Notes: generated from the letters alone by a model not told the origin. 64,000 nucleotides of DNA from Lysobacterales bacterium (GCA_030065125.1 JASJDM010000028.1:1-64000); one strand, 5' to 3'; positions 8,432 through 17,231 are shown, counted from the first letter of the stretch. Numbers and translations are program-made.

Positions 8432-9735
8432 ACTGGATCATCAGGGCCGTGACTCTGCTGATACTGTCGGGTCCCGCAGTGGCCCAGGACGCCGCCATGG
8501 GCGATATGGCCCAGGTCAAGACCATTGAGGTCCACCGGGGTCTGACCGTGGAAGGCCGGGCCTGTGTCGATTGCCATAAGCACTTCCAGCCGGGCATCCT
8601 GGCCGACTGGAAAGACAGCCGACACGCCCATGCGGGTGTTTCCTGTATCGACTGCCACGCCGTGCCCGCGGACTCCCCCATGGCAGTTACCCATGCCGAA
8701 CTGGGCGAGGAAATCGTGACCGTGTCCTCCCTGGTGTCGCCCGCGGTCTGCGGCCGCTGCCACGTCAAGGCCAAAGCGCAATTTGATGCCTCAGGCCATT
8801 TCCGCTCTTACCACCAGATCATCCCCAAGGACAACCTGCATGCACTGACCCAGGTGCACGAGGGCCAGAGCCATCCCGAATTTGGCGGCGCGCCCAACGA
8901 GACGGGCTGCATGCAGTGCCATGGCACGAAGATCAAGCTGAACGGAGACAATCGCCCTACCCCGGACACCTGGCCCAACAACGGAATGGGCAATATCTAT
9001 CCCGATGGCGCCACGGGCAACTGCACGGCCTGTCACAGCCGTCACAAGTTTTCCATCGCCGAAGCCCGCAAACCCAACGCCTGCGCCTCCTGCCACCTGG
9101 GGCCGGACCACCCCAACATCGAGATTTACACCAACTCGAAGCACGGCCACATCTACAACACCGACAGCGACGACTGGAACTGGGACACCGCACCCGACGC
9201 CTGGGAACCGGGTGACTACCGGGCGCCGACCTGCGCCACCTGCCATATGAGCGGCATTGGTGACCTGGAAGTAACCCACAACGTGACCGAACGGCTCTAC
9301 TGGAACCTGTGGGCCAAGGAATCAAAGGTGCGCGGCTCAGACGATGTGCTGAGCCCGATCCTGGGTGACGGCCCGGCCGGCCGGGAAAAGATGAAAAAGG
9401 TCTGCAACAACTGCCACAGCACCCTGCATACCGACGGCTTCTTCACCCAGGGCGACAAGGCCGTGAACCTGTACAACGAAGCCTACTACCGCCCGGCCAC
9501 GGCCATGCTGGAAGAGCTGCGTGAAAAGGATCTGCTGAAAGCCAACCCGTGGACCGACGAGTTCCAGATCACCTACTACTACCTGTGGCACCACCAGGGC
9601 CGGCGCGCCCGCCAGGGTGCCATGATGGGGGCCGCGGATTACGCCCACTGGCACGGCTTCTTTGAGCTGCAGCAGGATCTGTACAAGCTGCAGCAGATCC
9701 ACAAGGCCAGGCTGGAAAGCGGCGCGATCGAGTAG
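8428..9735 (+). CDS. Octahaem hydroxylamine oxidoreductase-like cytochrome c
   Basis: The 435-residue precursor has signal peptide MNWIIRAVTLLILSGPAVAQ and eight CxxCH sites (Cys46, 73, 108, 161, 199, 219, 269, 326). The stretch around haems 5-7 (SRHKFSIAEARKPNACASCH, then DHPNIEIYTNSKHG and DDWNWD) closely follows hydroxylamine oxidoreductase. The C-terminal transmembrane tail of nitrifier HAO is absent. A Tyr at 405 (GAADYAHWHG) falls near where HAO carries its haem-crosslinking Tyr by my by-eye alignment; homologues without that crosslink are thought to work reductively on nitrite or hydroxylamine. ATGA coupling to the NapC/NirT-type gene mirrors the haoA'-cytochrome pairs of Epsilonproteobacteria. 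No ammonia oxidation genes are nearby. Confidence 0.88.
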   Translation: MNWIIRAVTLLILSGPAVAQDAAMGDMAQVKTIEVHRGLTVEGRACVDCHKHFQPGILADWKDSRHAHAGVSCIDCHAVPADSPMAVTHAELGEEIVTVSSLVSPAVCGRCHVKAKAQFDASGHFRSYHQIIPKDNLHALTQVHEGQSHPEFGGAPNETGCMQCHGTKIKLNGDNRPTPDTWPNNGMGNIYPDGATGNCTACHSRHKFSIAEARKPNACASCHLGPDHPNIEIYTNSKHGHIYNTDSDDWNWDTAPDAWEPGDYRAPTCATCHMSGIGDLEVTHNVTERLYWNLWAKESKVRGSDDVLSPILGDGPAGREKMKKVCNNCHSTLHTDGFFTQGDKAVNLYNEAYYRPATAMLEELREKDLLKANPWTDEFQITYYYLWHHQGRRARQGAMMGAADYAHWHGFFELQQDLYKLQQIHKARLESGAIE

Positions 9736-10064
9736 CGGCGCGATTCAATCCTGAGCGGAAGCGGTGCGGGCGCCGCGGCCGCCGAATGCCATCACACCAT
9801 CCAGCGGCTGCACGTCCTCGACGTTGGATTCACCTTCCGCGGTCAGCTCGCCATTGCCGTGCATTCCGCGAAACTGGCGTCCTGCCCGACGCTGATCACC
9901 GGTTCCTGGACGTTGCCGCCGAGCTCCGGTGACCAGGAGTTTCTTGAACATGGGATCGGTACCCTGCCCTTCCAGGGTCGGGTCGTTGTCCACCTGGGCG
10001 GAAGATCTCCCGTCGGCAGCGGGATGGCGTAGACTGACGCCGCTGATTCAACCGGAGAAAAACA
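9736..10064. other. Intergenic stretch with weak minus-strand ORF
   Basis: This 329-bp gap follows the cytochrome operon. On the minus strand a GTG-started frame of 82 codons (9993 to 9745) encodes an unrecognised, Gly/Arg-rich sequence (containing GTDPMFKKLLVTG). A second minus-strand frame over the same bases reads ELGGNVQEPVISVGQDA, so the region might be a frameshifted remnant of a small gene. I see no RNA gene or clear terminator. The ribosome-binding site GGAG of the next gene ends the stretch. Confidence 0.25.
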
Positions 10065-10553
10065 ATGGACATGGCCCTGCTGCTGCAATGGCTCGAAGCC
10101 CTGGCATCCATCGCGGTACTGATCACCCTGATCTACCTGGCTCGGCAGGTGCACCAGGAGAACATCCTGATGCGGTCCGAGGCACGCCAGGCGCTGGTCG
10201 CCACGGACCAGGAGCAGATCTACAAATTCATCGAGCATCCGGACCTGGCTCGGAGTTTCGCCGGCAAACAGCCCGCAACCGAAGATGAGAAGACCCGGAT
10301 GAACTTCTGGATCGTTGCCGCCATGCGGGCGAGAGAGTTCGAGTGGACCCAGTACCGCTCCGGCGCGCTCGACAAAGAAACCTGGGAAGGATACGCCGGC
10401 GTCATCTACTTCGTGCTGGGCACTGAGCGGGCCCGCGGTTACTGGGAACTGTGCAAGGGTTTTTTCAATCAGGGATTCGTGGCCTACGTGGACGACAAGA
10501 TCGCCGACGTGCCCCCCGGGGATTACTGGGATCAGGTCGAAAAGATCCCCTGA
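10065..10553 (+). CDS. Small membrane-anchored protein of unknown function
   Basis: A 162-residue protein preceded by GGAGAAAAACA. Residues 5-27 (LLLQWLEALASIAVLITLIYLARQV) form one membrane helix followed by the N-x-L-x-R-S-E-A-R-Q motif of a widespread proteobacterial family that carries an N-terminal helix and an all-helical soluble domain. The soluble part is rich in aromatic residues (RMNFWIVAAMRAREFEWTQY). No catalytic motif is recognised. It is followed 9 bases later by a DUF72 gene on the same strand, so the two may be cotranscribed. Function unknown. Confidence 0.75.
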   Translation: MDMALLLQWLEALASIAVLITLIYLARQVHQENILMRSEARQALVATDQEQIYKFIEHPDLARSFAGKQPATEDEKTRMNFWIVAAMRAREFEWTQYRSGALDKETWEGYAGVIYFVLGTERARGYWELCKGFFNQGFVAYVDDKIADVPPGDYWDQVEKIP

Positions 10554-10562
10554 GCCAGAGCG

Positions 10563-11408
10563 ATGCCGGCCAGTTCACACCTCCCCTATCGCCTGGGCCT
10601 GCCGGCCTGGGCCTTTCCAGGATGGCGAGACCGCTACTTCTCCAGCAGCCGCCCTGCCCTGTCGGAATACGCCACGGTGTTCAATACGGTGGAGGGCAAC
10701 ACCACTTTCTACCGGATCCCCAATCGGGACACCGTCCAGAGCTGGCGACGCAGCGTTGAAGAGAGGGACTTTCGGTTCTGCTTCAAGCTGCCGCGCTCAG
10801 TGACCCACGAACGCCGGCCGGCGCTGGACGACCTGCAGGCGTTCATTCGTTCCGTTGAGCCCCTGGAAGGGGCTATGGGGCCTTTGCTGCTGCAGTTTCC
10901 TGCTCGGGTCGGACCCAATCAACTGCCTTTGATCGAATCCATTGTGCAGCATTTGCCGGAGCATTGGACCGGCGCCCTGGAAGTCCGCCATCCCGCTTTC
11001 TTCAGCGAGCCGGAGCAACTGGACCCGCTGCTGCAAAAATTCGCCCTGGGCCGGGTCATGCTGGACACCAGAGCGCTGTACGCCGGCGACCCCTCTCATC
11101 CGGACGTGGTCAAAGCGCGCCACGAAAAGCCGGACCTGCCGGTACTGGAGACCGTCTACAACGACCTGGCGTTCATCCGCCTGGTGCTGCACCCGGAATG
11201 GGCCAGCAACGAGGTTTACGTCAAGGACTGGGCCACAAAAGCTGCCGGTTACCTCGGCCACGGCCAGCAGGTCTTTATGATGATGCACTGCCCCAACAAC
11301 CTGCACTGCCCGGAGCAGGCGCTGACGTTCCACCGGGAACTGGGGCGGCACCTGGATCTGCCGGAACTGCCCGCGTGGCCGCTGCCGCAGCAGCAGATGT
11401 TGTTGTAG
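10563..11408 (+). CDS. DUF72 (YecE-like) family protein
   Basis: The 281-residue protein matches the DUF72/YecE TIM-barrel-like family: the opening YRLGLPAWAFPGWRDRYF, the FNTVEGNTTFYRIPN strand, then FRFCFKLPRSVTHERR, the GPLLLQFPARVGP motif, ALEVRHPAFF, and near the end MMMHCPNNLHCPEQA. Family members are about 240-300 residues, cytoplasmic, and of unsettled biochemical function. The gene ends 28 bases before the convergent DUF885 gene, with a hairpin between them. Confidence 0.9.
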   Translation: MPASSHLPYRLGLPAWAFPGWRDRYFSSSRPALSEYATVFNTVEGNTTFYRIPNRDTVQSWRRSVEERDFRFCFKLPRSVTHERRPALDDLQAFIRSVEPLEGAMGPLLLQFPARVGPNQLPLIESIVQHLPEHWTGALEVRHPAFFSEPEQLDPLLQKFALGRVMLDTRALYAGDPSHPDVVKARHEKPDLPVLETVYNDLAFIRLVLHPEWASNEVYVKDWATKAAGYLGHGQQVFMMMHCPNNLHCPEQALTFHRELGRHLDLPELPAWPLPQQQMLL

Positions 11409-11409
11409 C

Positions 11410-11430
11410 CGGGGTGGTCAGCGCACCCCG
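11410..11430. terminator. Hairpin between convergent genes
   Basis: CGGGGTG-GTCAGCG-CACCCCG forms a perfect 7-bp stem with a 7-base loop in the gap between the DUF72 and DUF885 stop codons. It could stop transcription from both sides, but there is no T-run on either strand. Confidence 0.4.
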
Positions 11431-11435
11431 TCAGA

Positions 11436-13100
11436 CTACTCAGCAAGAAGTTCCCGCTTGACCAGCGCCGGCGGAATACTGCCCGCACTCAACAGCTTGT
11501 CGAAAAACGCACTGGGCGGATCCGGTTCCCCGAACTTCCGGGTGTAAGCCTCCCGAATCGCAATGATCTCCTGCATACCGATGAGGTAACCCAGCACGTA
11601 GGTAGGCCGGCGGATGTACATACCGACTTCCAACTCCGCGGCATAGCGCTCAAAACGCACCTTCTCCACCAGAAAATCCACCGCCTCTTCGAAGCTGATC
11701 TGGCCGGTATGGAGCTGGACGTCGAGAATGACCCGGGCAGCACGCCACAACCGGTTGCGCAGTTGGGTCAGGCGCACGGCGTCCCCCTGGAGGAATCCCA
11801 GCTCGAACATCAGTTCTTCGGTGTACAGGCCCCAACCCTCGGAGAAGATCGGTTCGCGGACAATCTTGCGCAGCAGCCGGGGGTTTTCACGGATCTTCAG
11901 CGCATGGGCGTGGTGTCCGGGGTAGGCTTCGTGCACGGCGATAACCGGCACCCAGGCGTTGTGGTGGGAGCGCAGACGCTGGCGGCGGGCCTCGGTCTCC
12001 AGCCAGTCCTCGATGGGAGTCAGCAGCAGGCGCCCTTCCAGCTCGTCGCCCAGGGGGTCGACACCGTCGAAGGTGCCGAAAGGTGACAGACGGCGCATGG
12101 CCGGCGGCGTGTCCAGGGTAACCACCCTTTCACCCGCCGGCAGGGTGAGAATCCGGTTCTCCAGCACAAATATCTGAGCCGCATCCATCTGGGACTGATA
12201 GGCGGCCTTGATGCCATCCGCAGGTGGATGATCGTCCTTAAGCGTTTCGTAGACAGTGATCCAGTCCGCCCCCGGCTGGATACGATCCGCCACCTCCCGG
12301 GCCAGAGCCTCGGTGTCCTCAAAGGCCTGCAGCCCCCGGGCCAGGATGGAATCTGCATCATCATCCATATGCCAGCGATGCCGAAGGATGAAGTCGTAGC
12401 CCGGTTTACCCAGAGCCCAGCTGCTGTCGGAGCGGGGCAGCAGATCTTCCCGCAGAAACGCCAGGAACAATTCCAGCCTGGACACGGCATCTTCCACGGA
12501 TGCCAGTCCGGGCCGTTCTGCGCTAAAGGTCTGGAGAGCCGCCAGGGTCTGCTCCGCCTGGAAAATGGCGGAGTCAGTGAAGAATCGCGGCGGCCGCTTC
12601 AGGTTGCGCCGTGCGTGGTCAAACGTGAGCTCCAGTCGGCCAAGGACCTGGTTCAGTGATTCGAGGTTTTCTGCGGACGCGTCTTGCCGCACCGACTCCA
12701 GTGCACGACTGATGCCACTGGCCGGAAGATAAAGGGCGGGCTGGTTTTCCCAGACCCGCCGAATCCCATCCGTATGAATTGAGGACTCCAACAGCCCGGA
12801 CAGCACCCGGTGATCGATGGCGGCAGCCGGAGACAGCCCCGTCACGGGTATCCGATGCAGCCGTTCCAGCAGATCGCGCTTCGCCTGGATGGCCTGCCTG
12901 TGGGCCCCAGCGGACTGGTCGGGGCCCGACGCGCCGGTCTGGCGGGAATCCGCGTACTCCAGGATGATCTGGTCCAGCTGTTGCTCAGCCGTGGGTGGCA
13001 GCCGGGGTTCCCCGGTTGGTGTAGCGCTGCAGCCAGTGAGCACCAGCACCAGTGCGGTGAATGCGGCGCCGAACGCCAAACCAAGGCCCGTCATCCGCAT
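11436..13100 (-). CDS. DUF885 family lipoprotein, putative metallopeptidase
   Basis: The 554-residue protein starts with a lipoprotein signal (GAAFTALVLVLTGC, lipidated Cys24), placing it in the envelope. Residues 390-397 read HEAYPGHH, the hallmark of DUF885 proteins, which are thought to be zinc peptidases; IFSEGWGLYTEELM follows about 30 residues later and supplies a likely third ligand Glu. LRNRLWRAARVILDVQLHTG and the following FVEKVRF-type helix also fit the family. The gene overlaps by 10 bases the end of the upstream deleted TPR-sensor relic, so the two are cotranscribed. Substrate is unknown. Confidence 0.88.
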   Translation of the reverse strand: MRMTGLGLAFGAAFTALVLVLTGCSATPTGEPRLPPTAEQQLDQIILEYADSRQTGASGPDQSAGAHRQAIQAKRDLLERLHRIPVTGLSPAAAIDHRVLSGLLESSIHTDGIRRVWENQPALYLPASGISRALESVRQDASAENLESLNQVLGRLELTFDHARRNLKRPPRFFTDSAIFQAEQTLAALQTFSAERPGLASVEDAVSRLELFLAFLREDLLPRSDSSWALGKPGYDFILRHRWHMDDDADSILARGLQAFEDTEALAREVADRIQPGADWITVYETLKDDHPPADGIKAAYQSQMDAAQIFVLENRILTLPAGERVVTLDTPPAMRRLSPFGTFDGVDPLGDELEGRLLLTPIEDWLETEARRQRLRSHHNAWVPVIAVHEAYPGHHAHALKIRENPRLLRKIVREPIFSEGWGLYTEELMFELGFLQGDAVRLTQLRNRLWRAARVILDVQLHTGQISFEEAVDFLVEKVRFERYAAELEVGMYIRRPTYVLGYLIGMQEIIAIREAYTRKFGEPDPPSAFFDKLLSAGSIPPALVKRELLAE

Positions 13101-13441
13101 TCAAAGGTCTCGCCGGAGCGGTGGCAGTAATCGGGATCACCTGCAATTCGCCAATAGTCGGCAACCCCCGCCTTTTCCAGCCACGGCAGAACGGCAGGGT
13201 GTTTGAGATGCTCCCGGTCGAGGGCGTACCAGATCACACCCATGGTGTTCTTCCAGGCGAAAACAACTGTAGGCACGAAGCCGATCACCAGCAGCAGGAT
13301 CACCATCTTGCCCACGTCGGTGGACAGCTCCAGCAGCTCCGTCAGCACCTCGGCCAGCTGCAGCAGAAGCCAGGACGCAACAATATAAGCGACAGCGACC
13401 TTGACGACATTGCGTCGCTGCAGTTCAGCGAAAAAGCTCAT
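13091..13441 (-). pseudogene. Internally deleted relic of a membrane TPR sensor protein
   Basis: The 116-residue product starts MSFFAELQRRNVVKVAVAYIV (ATG at 13441) and holds two membrane helices up to WKNTMG. This N-terminal module normally opens large adenylate-cyclase-like or TolB/TPR proteins of 500-900 residues. Here it passes directly to HPAVLPWLEKAGVADYWRIAGDPDYC...FEC, which resembles the extreme C-terminus of the same proteins. The TPR middle is therefore missing, most simply by an in-frame internal deletion. The ORF is intact and overlaps the next gene by 10 bases, so it may still be made as a small two-helix membrane protein. The relationship is recalled from family knowledge, not aligned. 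Confidence 0.6.
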
Positions 13442-13577
13442 GCAGACCCCAGTTTGAAGTGGCATCAGGGTAACCGCGCAGGCCCGATCCTTCCAGTGTG
13501 TTCGACCATTCGCATTCACCGGTTGCATTGCGTCCCCGGGGCGTCTAATTTTCACTTGGGAGAATCAAAGGAATGGC

Positions 13578-14153
13578 ATGAACAGCAATCACCACCTGGA
13601 TCTGCTCAGGGCCGCCCATTTCGCCGCCCGCAAGCACTGCGACCAGCGTCGCAAGGGCGAGGAGGCGTCCCCCTACATCAATCACCCCATTGCTGTTGCC
13701 GAGACCCTGGCCCGGGTGGGACAGATCGACGACCTGCCGGTACTGCAGGCGGCACTGCTGCACGACACCGTTGAAGATACCGACACCACCGAGTCAGAGC
13801 TGATTGAACACTTCGGCGAAGAGGTCGCTTCCCTGGTACTGGAGGTCACGGACAACAAATCACTGGAGAAGTACGAACGCAAGCAGCACCAGGTCGATCA
13901 CGCCCCTTTCCTGACGCCCCGGGCCAAGGCCCTGAAAATGGCGGACAAGATCAACAACATCTCTGACATCATGCGCGCCCCACCGGCGGGCTGGGACGTG
14001 CAGCGGCGGGCTGAATACCTGGACTGGGCCGAGCGGGTCGTGTCGGGCTGCCGGGACGCCAACGCCCACCTGGCCCGGGCCTTCGACGAAGCGCTGGCCG
14101 AAGCCCGTTCAAACATCGTCGACCTGAATAACTATTCCAACAGCCGCCCCTGA
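13578..14153 (+). CDS. HD-domain phosphohydrolase, small alarmone hydrolase-like
   Basis: A 191-residue single-domain protein resembling the hydrolase half of SpoT and eukaryotic MESH1. Metal-binding positions are visible: His36 (YINHP), His62-Asp63 (LLHDTVEDT, with Glu66 and Asp67) and Asp123 (KMADKINNISD). Proteins of this kind remove pyrophosphate from (p)ppGpp, or dephosphorylate NADPH in the case of MESH1. No synthetase, TGS or ACT domain is attached. AAGGA 6 bases before the ATG supports the start. The substrate is not proven by sequence. Confidence 0.85.
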   Translation: MNSNHHLDLLRAAHFAARKHCDQRRKGEEASPYINHPIAVAETLARVGQIDDLPVLQAALLHDTVEDTDTTESELIEHFGEEVASLVLEVTDNKSLEKYERKQHQVDHAPFLTPRAKALKMADKINNISDIMRAPPAGWDVQRRAEYLDWAERVVSGCRDANAHLARAFDEALAEARSNIVDLNNYSNSRP

Positions 14154-14261
14154 TCTTCGGCTTTACCCTCCGCCTGACCCTCGGCCAATCGCCAGAAGGC
14201 CTCCACGTCGAACGGGTCACAGGACACCCGTGCCGCGCCACCGGCACACCCCCGGTTCATT

Positions 14262-14267
14262 TATAAT
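14262..14267 (+). promoter_or_regulatory. -10 element (TATAAT) at the PLP enzyme start
   Basis: A perfect TATAAT lies only 10 bases before the ATG at 14278. Transcription would begin at about 14274, at or next to the GTG/ATG start codons, giving a leaderless or near-leaderless mRNA. No good -35 is seen at 17 bp upstream and no strong Shine-Dalgarno precedes the start. Confidence 0.35.
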
Positions 14268-14277
14268 CGCAGCGGTG

Positions 14278-15462
14278 ATGAAAAAAGAAACCCGCGTCAA
14301 TCACCCGCCCCGGGCCGAACTGCCCGAGGGCAACACCCCGGTGATCGATCCGGTCTACCGGTCGGTCAAGTACACCTACCCCACCATTGCCGAGGGAAGA
14401 ACCCTGTCGGGACGCGGCGGGTTTTACTACACCCGCGGCGGCAACCCCACCACCAGGCAACTGGAAACCCTTGCGGCTGAACTGCAGGGCACCGAAGACG
14501 CCATCGCGGTTGCTTCCGGCATGGCGGCGATTTCCAACTGCCTGCTGGCCAATCTTGCCAGCGGGGACAATCTGGTGTTTTTCACCGAGTCCTACAAACC
14601 CTCGCGCAGCCTGATCCGCGACATTCTGCCCCGCTTCGGCATCACCCACGCCATGCTGTCCGTATCGGATCACGCGGCCATCGAGCAGACATTTGCCCGG
14701 CCCGAGACGCGCATGGTGTTTTTCGAATCACCCACCAATCCCATGCTGCGTGTAGCCGATCTCGAGTTCCTGCTGGGTCTTGCAGAAAAACACCAGGTCA
14801 CCACGGTGCTGGACAACACCTTTGCGGGCTTCCACAACCATGGTGACTACCCCGTCGACCTGTACATCCACAGCCTGACCAAGTTTGCCTCGGGCCACGG
14901 AGACGTCATGGGTGGCCTGATCGCCGGCAACCAAGATCGCATCCGTCGAATTCGCCATTTCGCCGTTGACTTCGGCGCGGTACTGGACCCAGCGGCCGCC
15001 TACGAGATTCTGCGCGGGATGCGGACCTACTTCGTTCGGTATCGTCACCAGTGCGACAGCGCTTTGGCGCTGGCCCGCCACCTGCAGTCGCATCCCGGAG
15101 TCAGCCGGGTGTTCTATCCCGGCCTCCCGGACGATCCCGGGCACGACCTGGCCCGTCGTCAGATGCAGGATTTCGGCGCCGTGGTGAGCTTTGAGGTGGA
15201 CGCCAACCGTGACCAGACCTGGGCCTTCATCGACGCCCTCCAGCTTTTTGTCACCTGCGCCAGCCTGGGATCGTCCGAGTCGCTGGTTGCACCGGCCCGA
15301 CTGTACTGGGGCACAGATCTCGACGCGACTGAACTGGAGCAGTCACTGATCCGCGACAGCACTGTGCGGATTGCCGTGGGGCTCGAGCACGTCGATGATC
15401 TGAAACACGACCTGGACCAGGCGCTGGGCAAGGCCCTGGGCATGGCGCAGAATCGGGCCTGA
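14278..15462 (+). CDS. Cys/Met metabolism PLP-dependent enzyme
   Basis: The 394-residue protein belongs to the cystathionine gamma-synthase/methionine gamma-lyase superfamily. Seen are YYTRGGNPTTRQLE (substrate/phosphate pocket), AVASGMAAIS (PLP phosphate binding), VLDNTFAG (Asp under the pyridine ring) and the Schiff-base Lys202 in SLTKFASGHGDVMGG. The usual reactions are gamma-replacement or elimination on homoserine esters or methionine, or beta-cleavage of cystathionine. Sequence does not decide which. No met or cys pathway gene is adjacent, and the PNAN-like tail LEQSLIRDSTVRIAVGLEHVDDL is standard. The start may be the GTG one codon earlier. Confidence 0.88.
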   Translation: MKKETRVNHPPRAELPEGNTPVIDPVYRSVKYTYPTIAEGRTLSGRGGFYYTRGGNPTTRQLETLAAELQGTEDAIAVASGMAAISNCLLANLASGDNLVFFTESYKPSRSLIRDILPRFGITHAMLSVSDHAAIEQTFARPETRMVFFESPTNPMLRVADLEFLLGLAEKHQVTTVLDNTFAGFHNHGDYPVDLYIHSLTKFASGHGDVMGGLIAGNQDRIRRIRHFAVDFGAVLDPAAAYEILRGMRTYFVRYRHQCDSALALARHLQSHPGVSRVFYPGLPDDPGHDLARRQMQDFGAVVSFEVDANRDQTWAFIDALQLFVTCASLGSSESLVAPARLYWGTDLDATELEQSLIRDSTVRIAVGLEHVDDLKHDLDQALGKALGMAQNRA

Positions 15463-15528
15463 TCCCTTCACGAGCCCCATACGACCGGGTCACCAACATT
15501 AGGGATTGCCCATCTGAATCTGGCCACG

Positions 15529-16287
15529 ATGCGAACCGCTCTAAACCGATACGGACCCATTGCCGCCTACGCAGCGGTCATCCTGGTCAACTACCTGTCC
15601 AACGCGCTGCCGCTCAATGGCCAGACCCAGTCGGACATCGCCGCCAGGTACCCGTCACCATTCACCCCAGCGGGATTCACATTTTCCATCTGGGGACTGA
15701 TCTACCTGCTGCTGCTGGGCTATCTGGTCTACCAGGTGCGCCCTGCCCGGGCCAGTGACCGGATCCTGGGCCGGGTCAGCTGGCTGTTCATGGCCAGCTG
15801 TGCCGCGAATGTCAGCTGGCTGGTGGTGTGGCACTACGACCTGCTGTGGTTGTCGCTGCTGATCATGCTGGCCATATTGGCCGCCCTGGTCGCCATCTAT
15901 CGAACGCTGGGAGAAACCCGAGCTGACGCGGGCCTGACGGAAAAACTGCTGCTGCACCTGCCTTTCAGCATCTACCTGGGCTGGATCACCGTGGCCACCA
16001 TTGCCAACATCAGCATCATCCAGACGGGAATGGGCTGGGACGATGCCAGCCTGTCCGCCGTGGACTGGACCCTGCTGAAGCTGGCGCTGGCGGCAACCAT
16101 CGCCGGCGTCATGGTGCTGCGCCAGGGCAATATCGCGTTTGGCCTGGTGGTTGCATGGGCCGCTTTCGGAATCTCCAGCAAGCAGGCCGCGATCCCCGCC
16201 ATATCCGGCGCCGCCACGGCCATCATGTTCCTGGCCCTGATGCTCGCCGCCTTTCAGGCGGCAAGACCGCTGCGGTCCCGGCGCTGA
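15529..16287 (+). CDS. TspO/MBR-like tryptophan-rich membrane protein
   Basis: A 252-residue integral membrane protein with about seven hydrophobic spans. The motif FTPAGFTFSIWGLIYLLLLGY resembles the first helices of the TspO/MBR family, and later WLVVWHYDLLWLSLLIM and LPFSIYLGWITVATIAN match the extended TspO-like proteins that exceed the usual 150-160 residue TspO. Classical TspO binds porphyrins or isoprenoids; the long relatives are uncharacterised. The gene stands alone, ending 13 bases before a convergent gene. Confidence 0.75.
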   Translation: MRTALNRYGPIAAYAAVILVNYLSNALPLNGQTQSDIAARYPSPFTPAGFTFSIWGLIYLLLLGYLVYQVRPARASDRILGRVSWLFMASCAANVSWLVVWHYDLLWLSLLIMLAILAALVAIYRTLGETRADAGLTEKLLLHLPFSIYLGWITVATIANISIIQTGMGWDDASLSAVDWTLLKLALAATIAGVMVLRQGNIAFGLVVAWAAFGISSKQAAIPAISGAATAIMFLALMLAAFQAARPLRSRR

Positions 16288-16300
16288 ACTCACCCGGCGG

Positions 16301-17077
16301 TCAGCAGGTTTGCAGCCGGATCTTCAAGCCAAAAAACTCGGTTTCTTCCGGCCCCTGCCAGCCTTCGCCCGTACACAGGTCGAGGTTGAGGAATTCCCGC
16401 CTGGGCCCTGACGTCAGTACAACCGCCCCACGTTGCAGCTCGATACGCCCATCCTCGGCCGGTGCATAGCCGATGTCGGCAAAAGCCCGGCCGAGTTGTT
16501 CCACCTGCTGCGGATTCAGCGACAGCGCGATGGAACGAATTCCGCTCCGGGTCCTCCCCGGCTGGTGCGGCGGCTCGGTTGAATAGCGGATGAAATAGAG
16601 GCCACGAAACGCCACCGGAGACTCTACTGTCAGGTACGACCAGGCGCTCCCCTCCGACAGCCGTGTGGAGATGCCGGCATTGGACCAGGCATGCTGGACA
16701 GCGGACAGGTTTTCCGCCGAAAGCGCCAGGAAAATGGCGCCCTCGCCTCTGGCCAGAAACTTTTCATAGGTCCGGCTCACGTCGTCCTGCGCGAGTCCAA
16801 CCAACGTCATCAGCTCAATCTCCGTGCCGTCGGCAAACTCGATAAACGCGTTTTTCAGACCATTGTCATGCAGCCGCCCGGGCTTGACGGTGAAACCGAC
16901 CCGCTCGGCCTGCAGCACCGCCTGAGGCAGATCCCTGACGGCAACGGTAAGGTGGTCGAGGCGAAGCCCCTGGCCGTGCCCCAGGCTGGCTGCCAGCAGT
17001 ACAAACGCGGCCAGGCTGGCGCTTGAAGCCAGCCGGACTCGGTTCCCCAGTAATGTACAGGGCTTTGCTGAAAACAT
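16301..17077 (-). CDS. Exported glyoxalase-like (VOC fold) protein
   Basis: The 258-residue protein from the ATG at 17077 has a signal-type hydrophobic N-terminus (SASLAAFVLLAASLGHGQG). The mature part opens with LRLDHLTVAVRDLPQAV, typical of Glyoxalase_3-like VOC domains, with AFIEFADGTEIELM as the next conserved strand pair and a second module near residue 165 (SGIRSIALSLNPQQVEQLG). VOC enzymes bind a metal through His/Glu; His29-equivalent (LDHL) and Glu in EIELM are present. Periplasmic export is unusual for this fold. It is divergent from the sigma/kinase operon, 154 bp away. Substrate unknown. Confidence 0.7.
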   Translation of the reverse strand: MFSAKPCTLLGNRVRLASSASLAAFVLLAASLGHGQGLRLDHLTVAVRDLPQAVLQAERVGFTVKPGRLHDNGLKNAFIEFADGTEIELMTLVGLAQDDVSRTYEKFLARGEGAIFLALSAENLSAVQHAWSNAGISTRLSEGSAWSYLTVESPVAFRGLYFIRYSTEPPHQPGRTRSGIRSIALSLNPQQVEQLGRAFADIGYAPAEDGRIELQRGAVVLTSGPRREFLNLDLCTGEGWQGPEETEFFGLKIRLQTC

Positions 17078-17231
17078 TTCAGAAATGACCTGGCGCAACT
17101 GCCGCCGGCCTTACGTATTGCCTCCCGTGATGATGGTGTCGAACCCTGCTGATTTCCGGCAACGGCCTGTTACCTGGGCCGCGTTATTCCCATGCTGCAG
17201 CAATTCCCGCGCTGCGGCTATACTTCGACCC

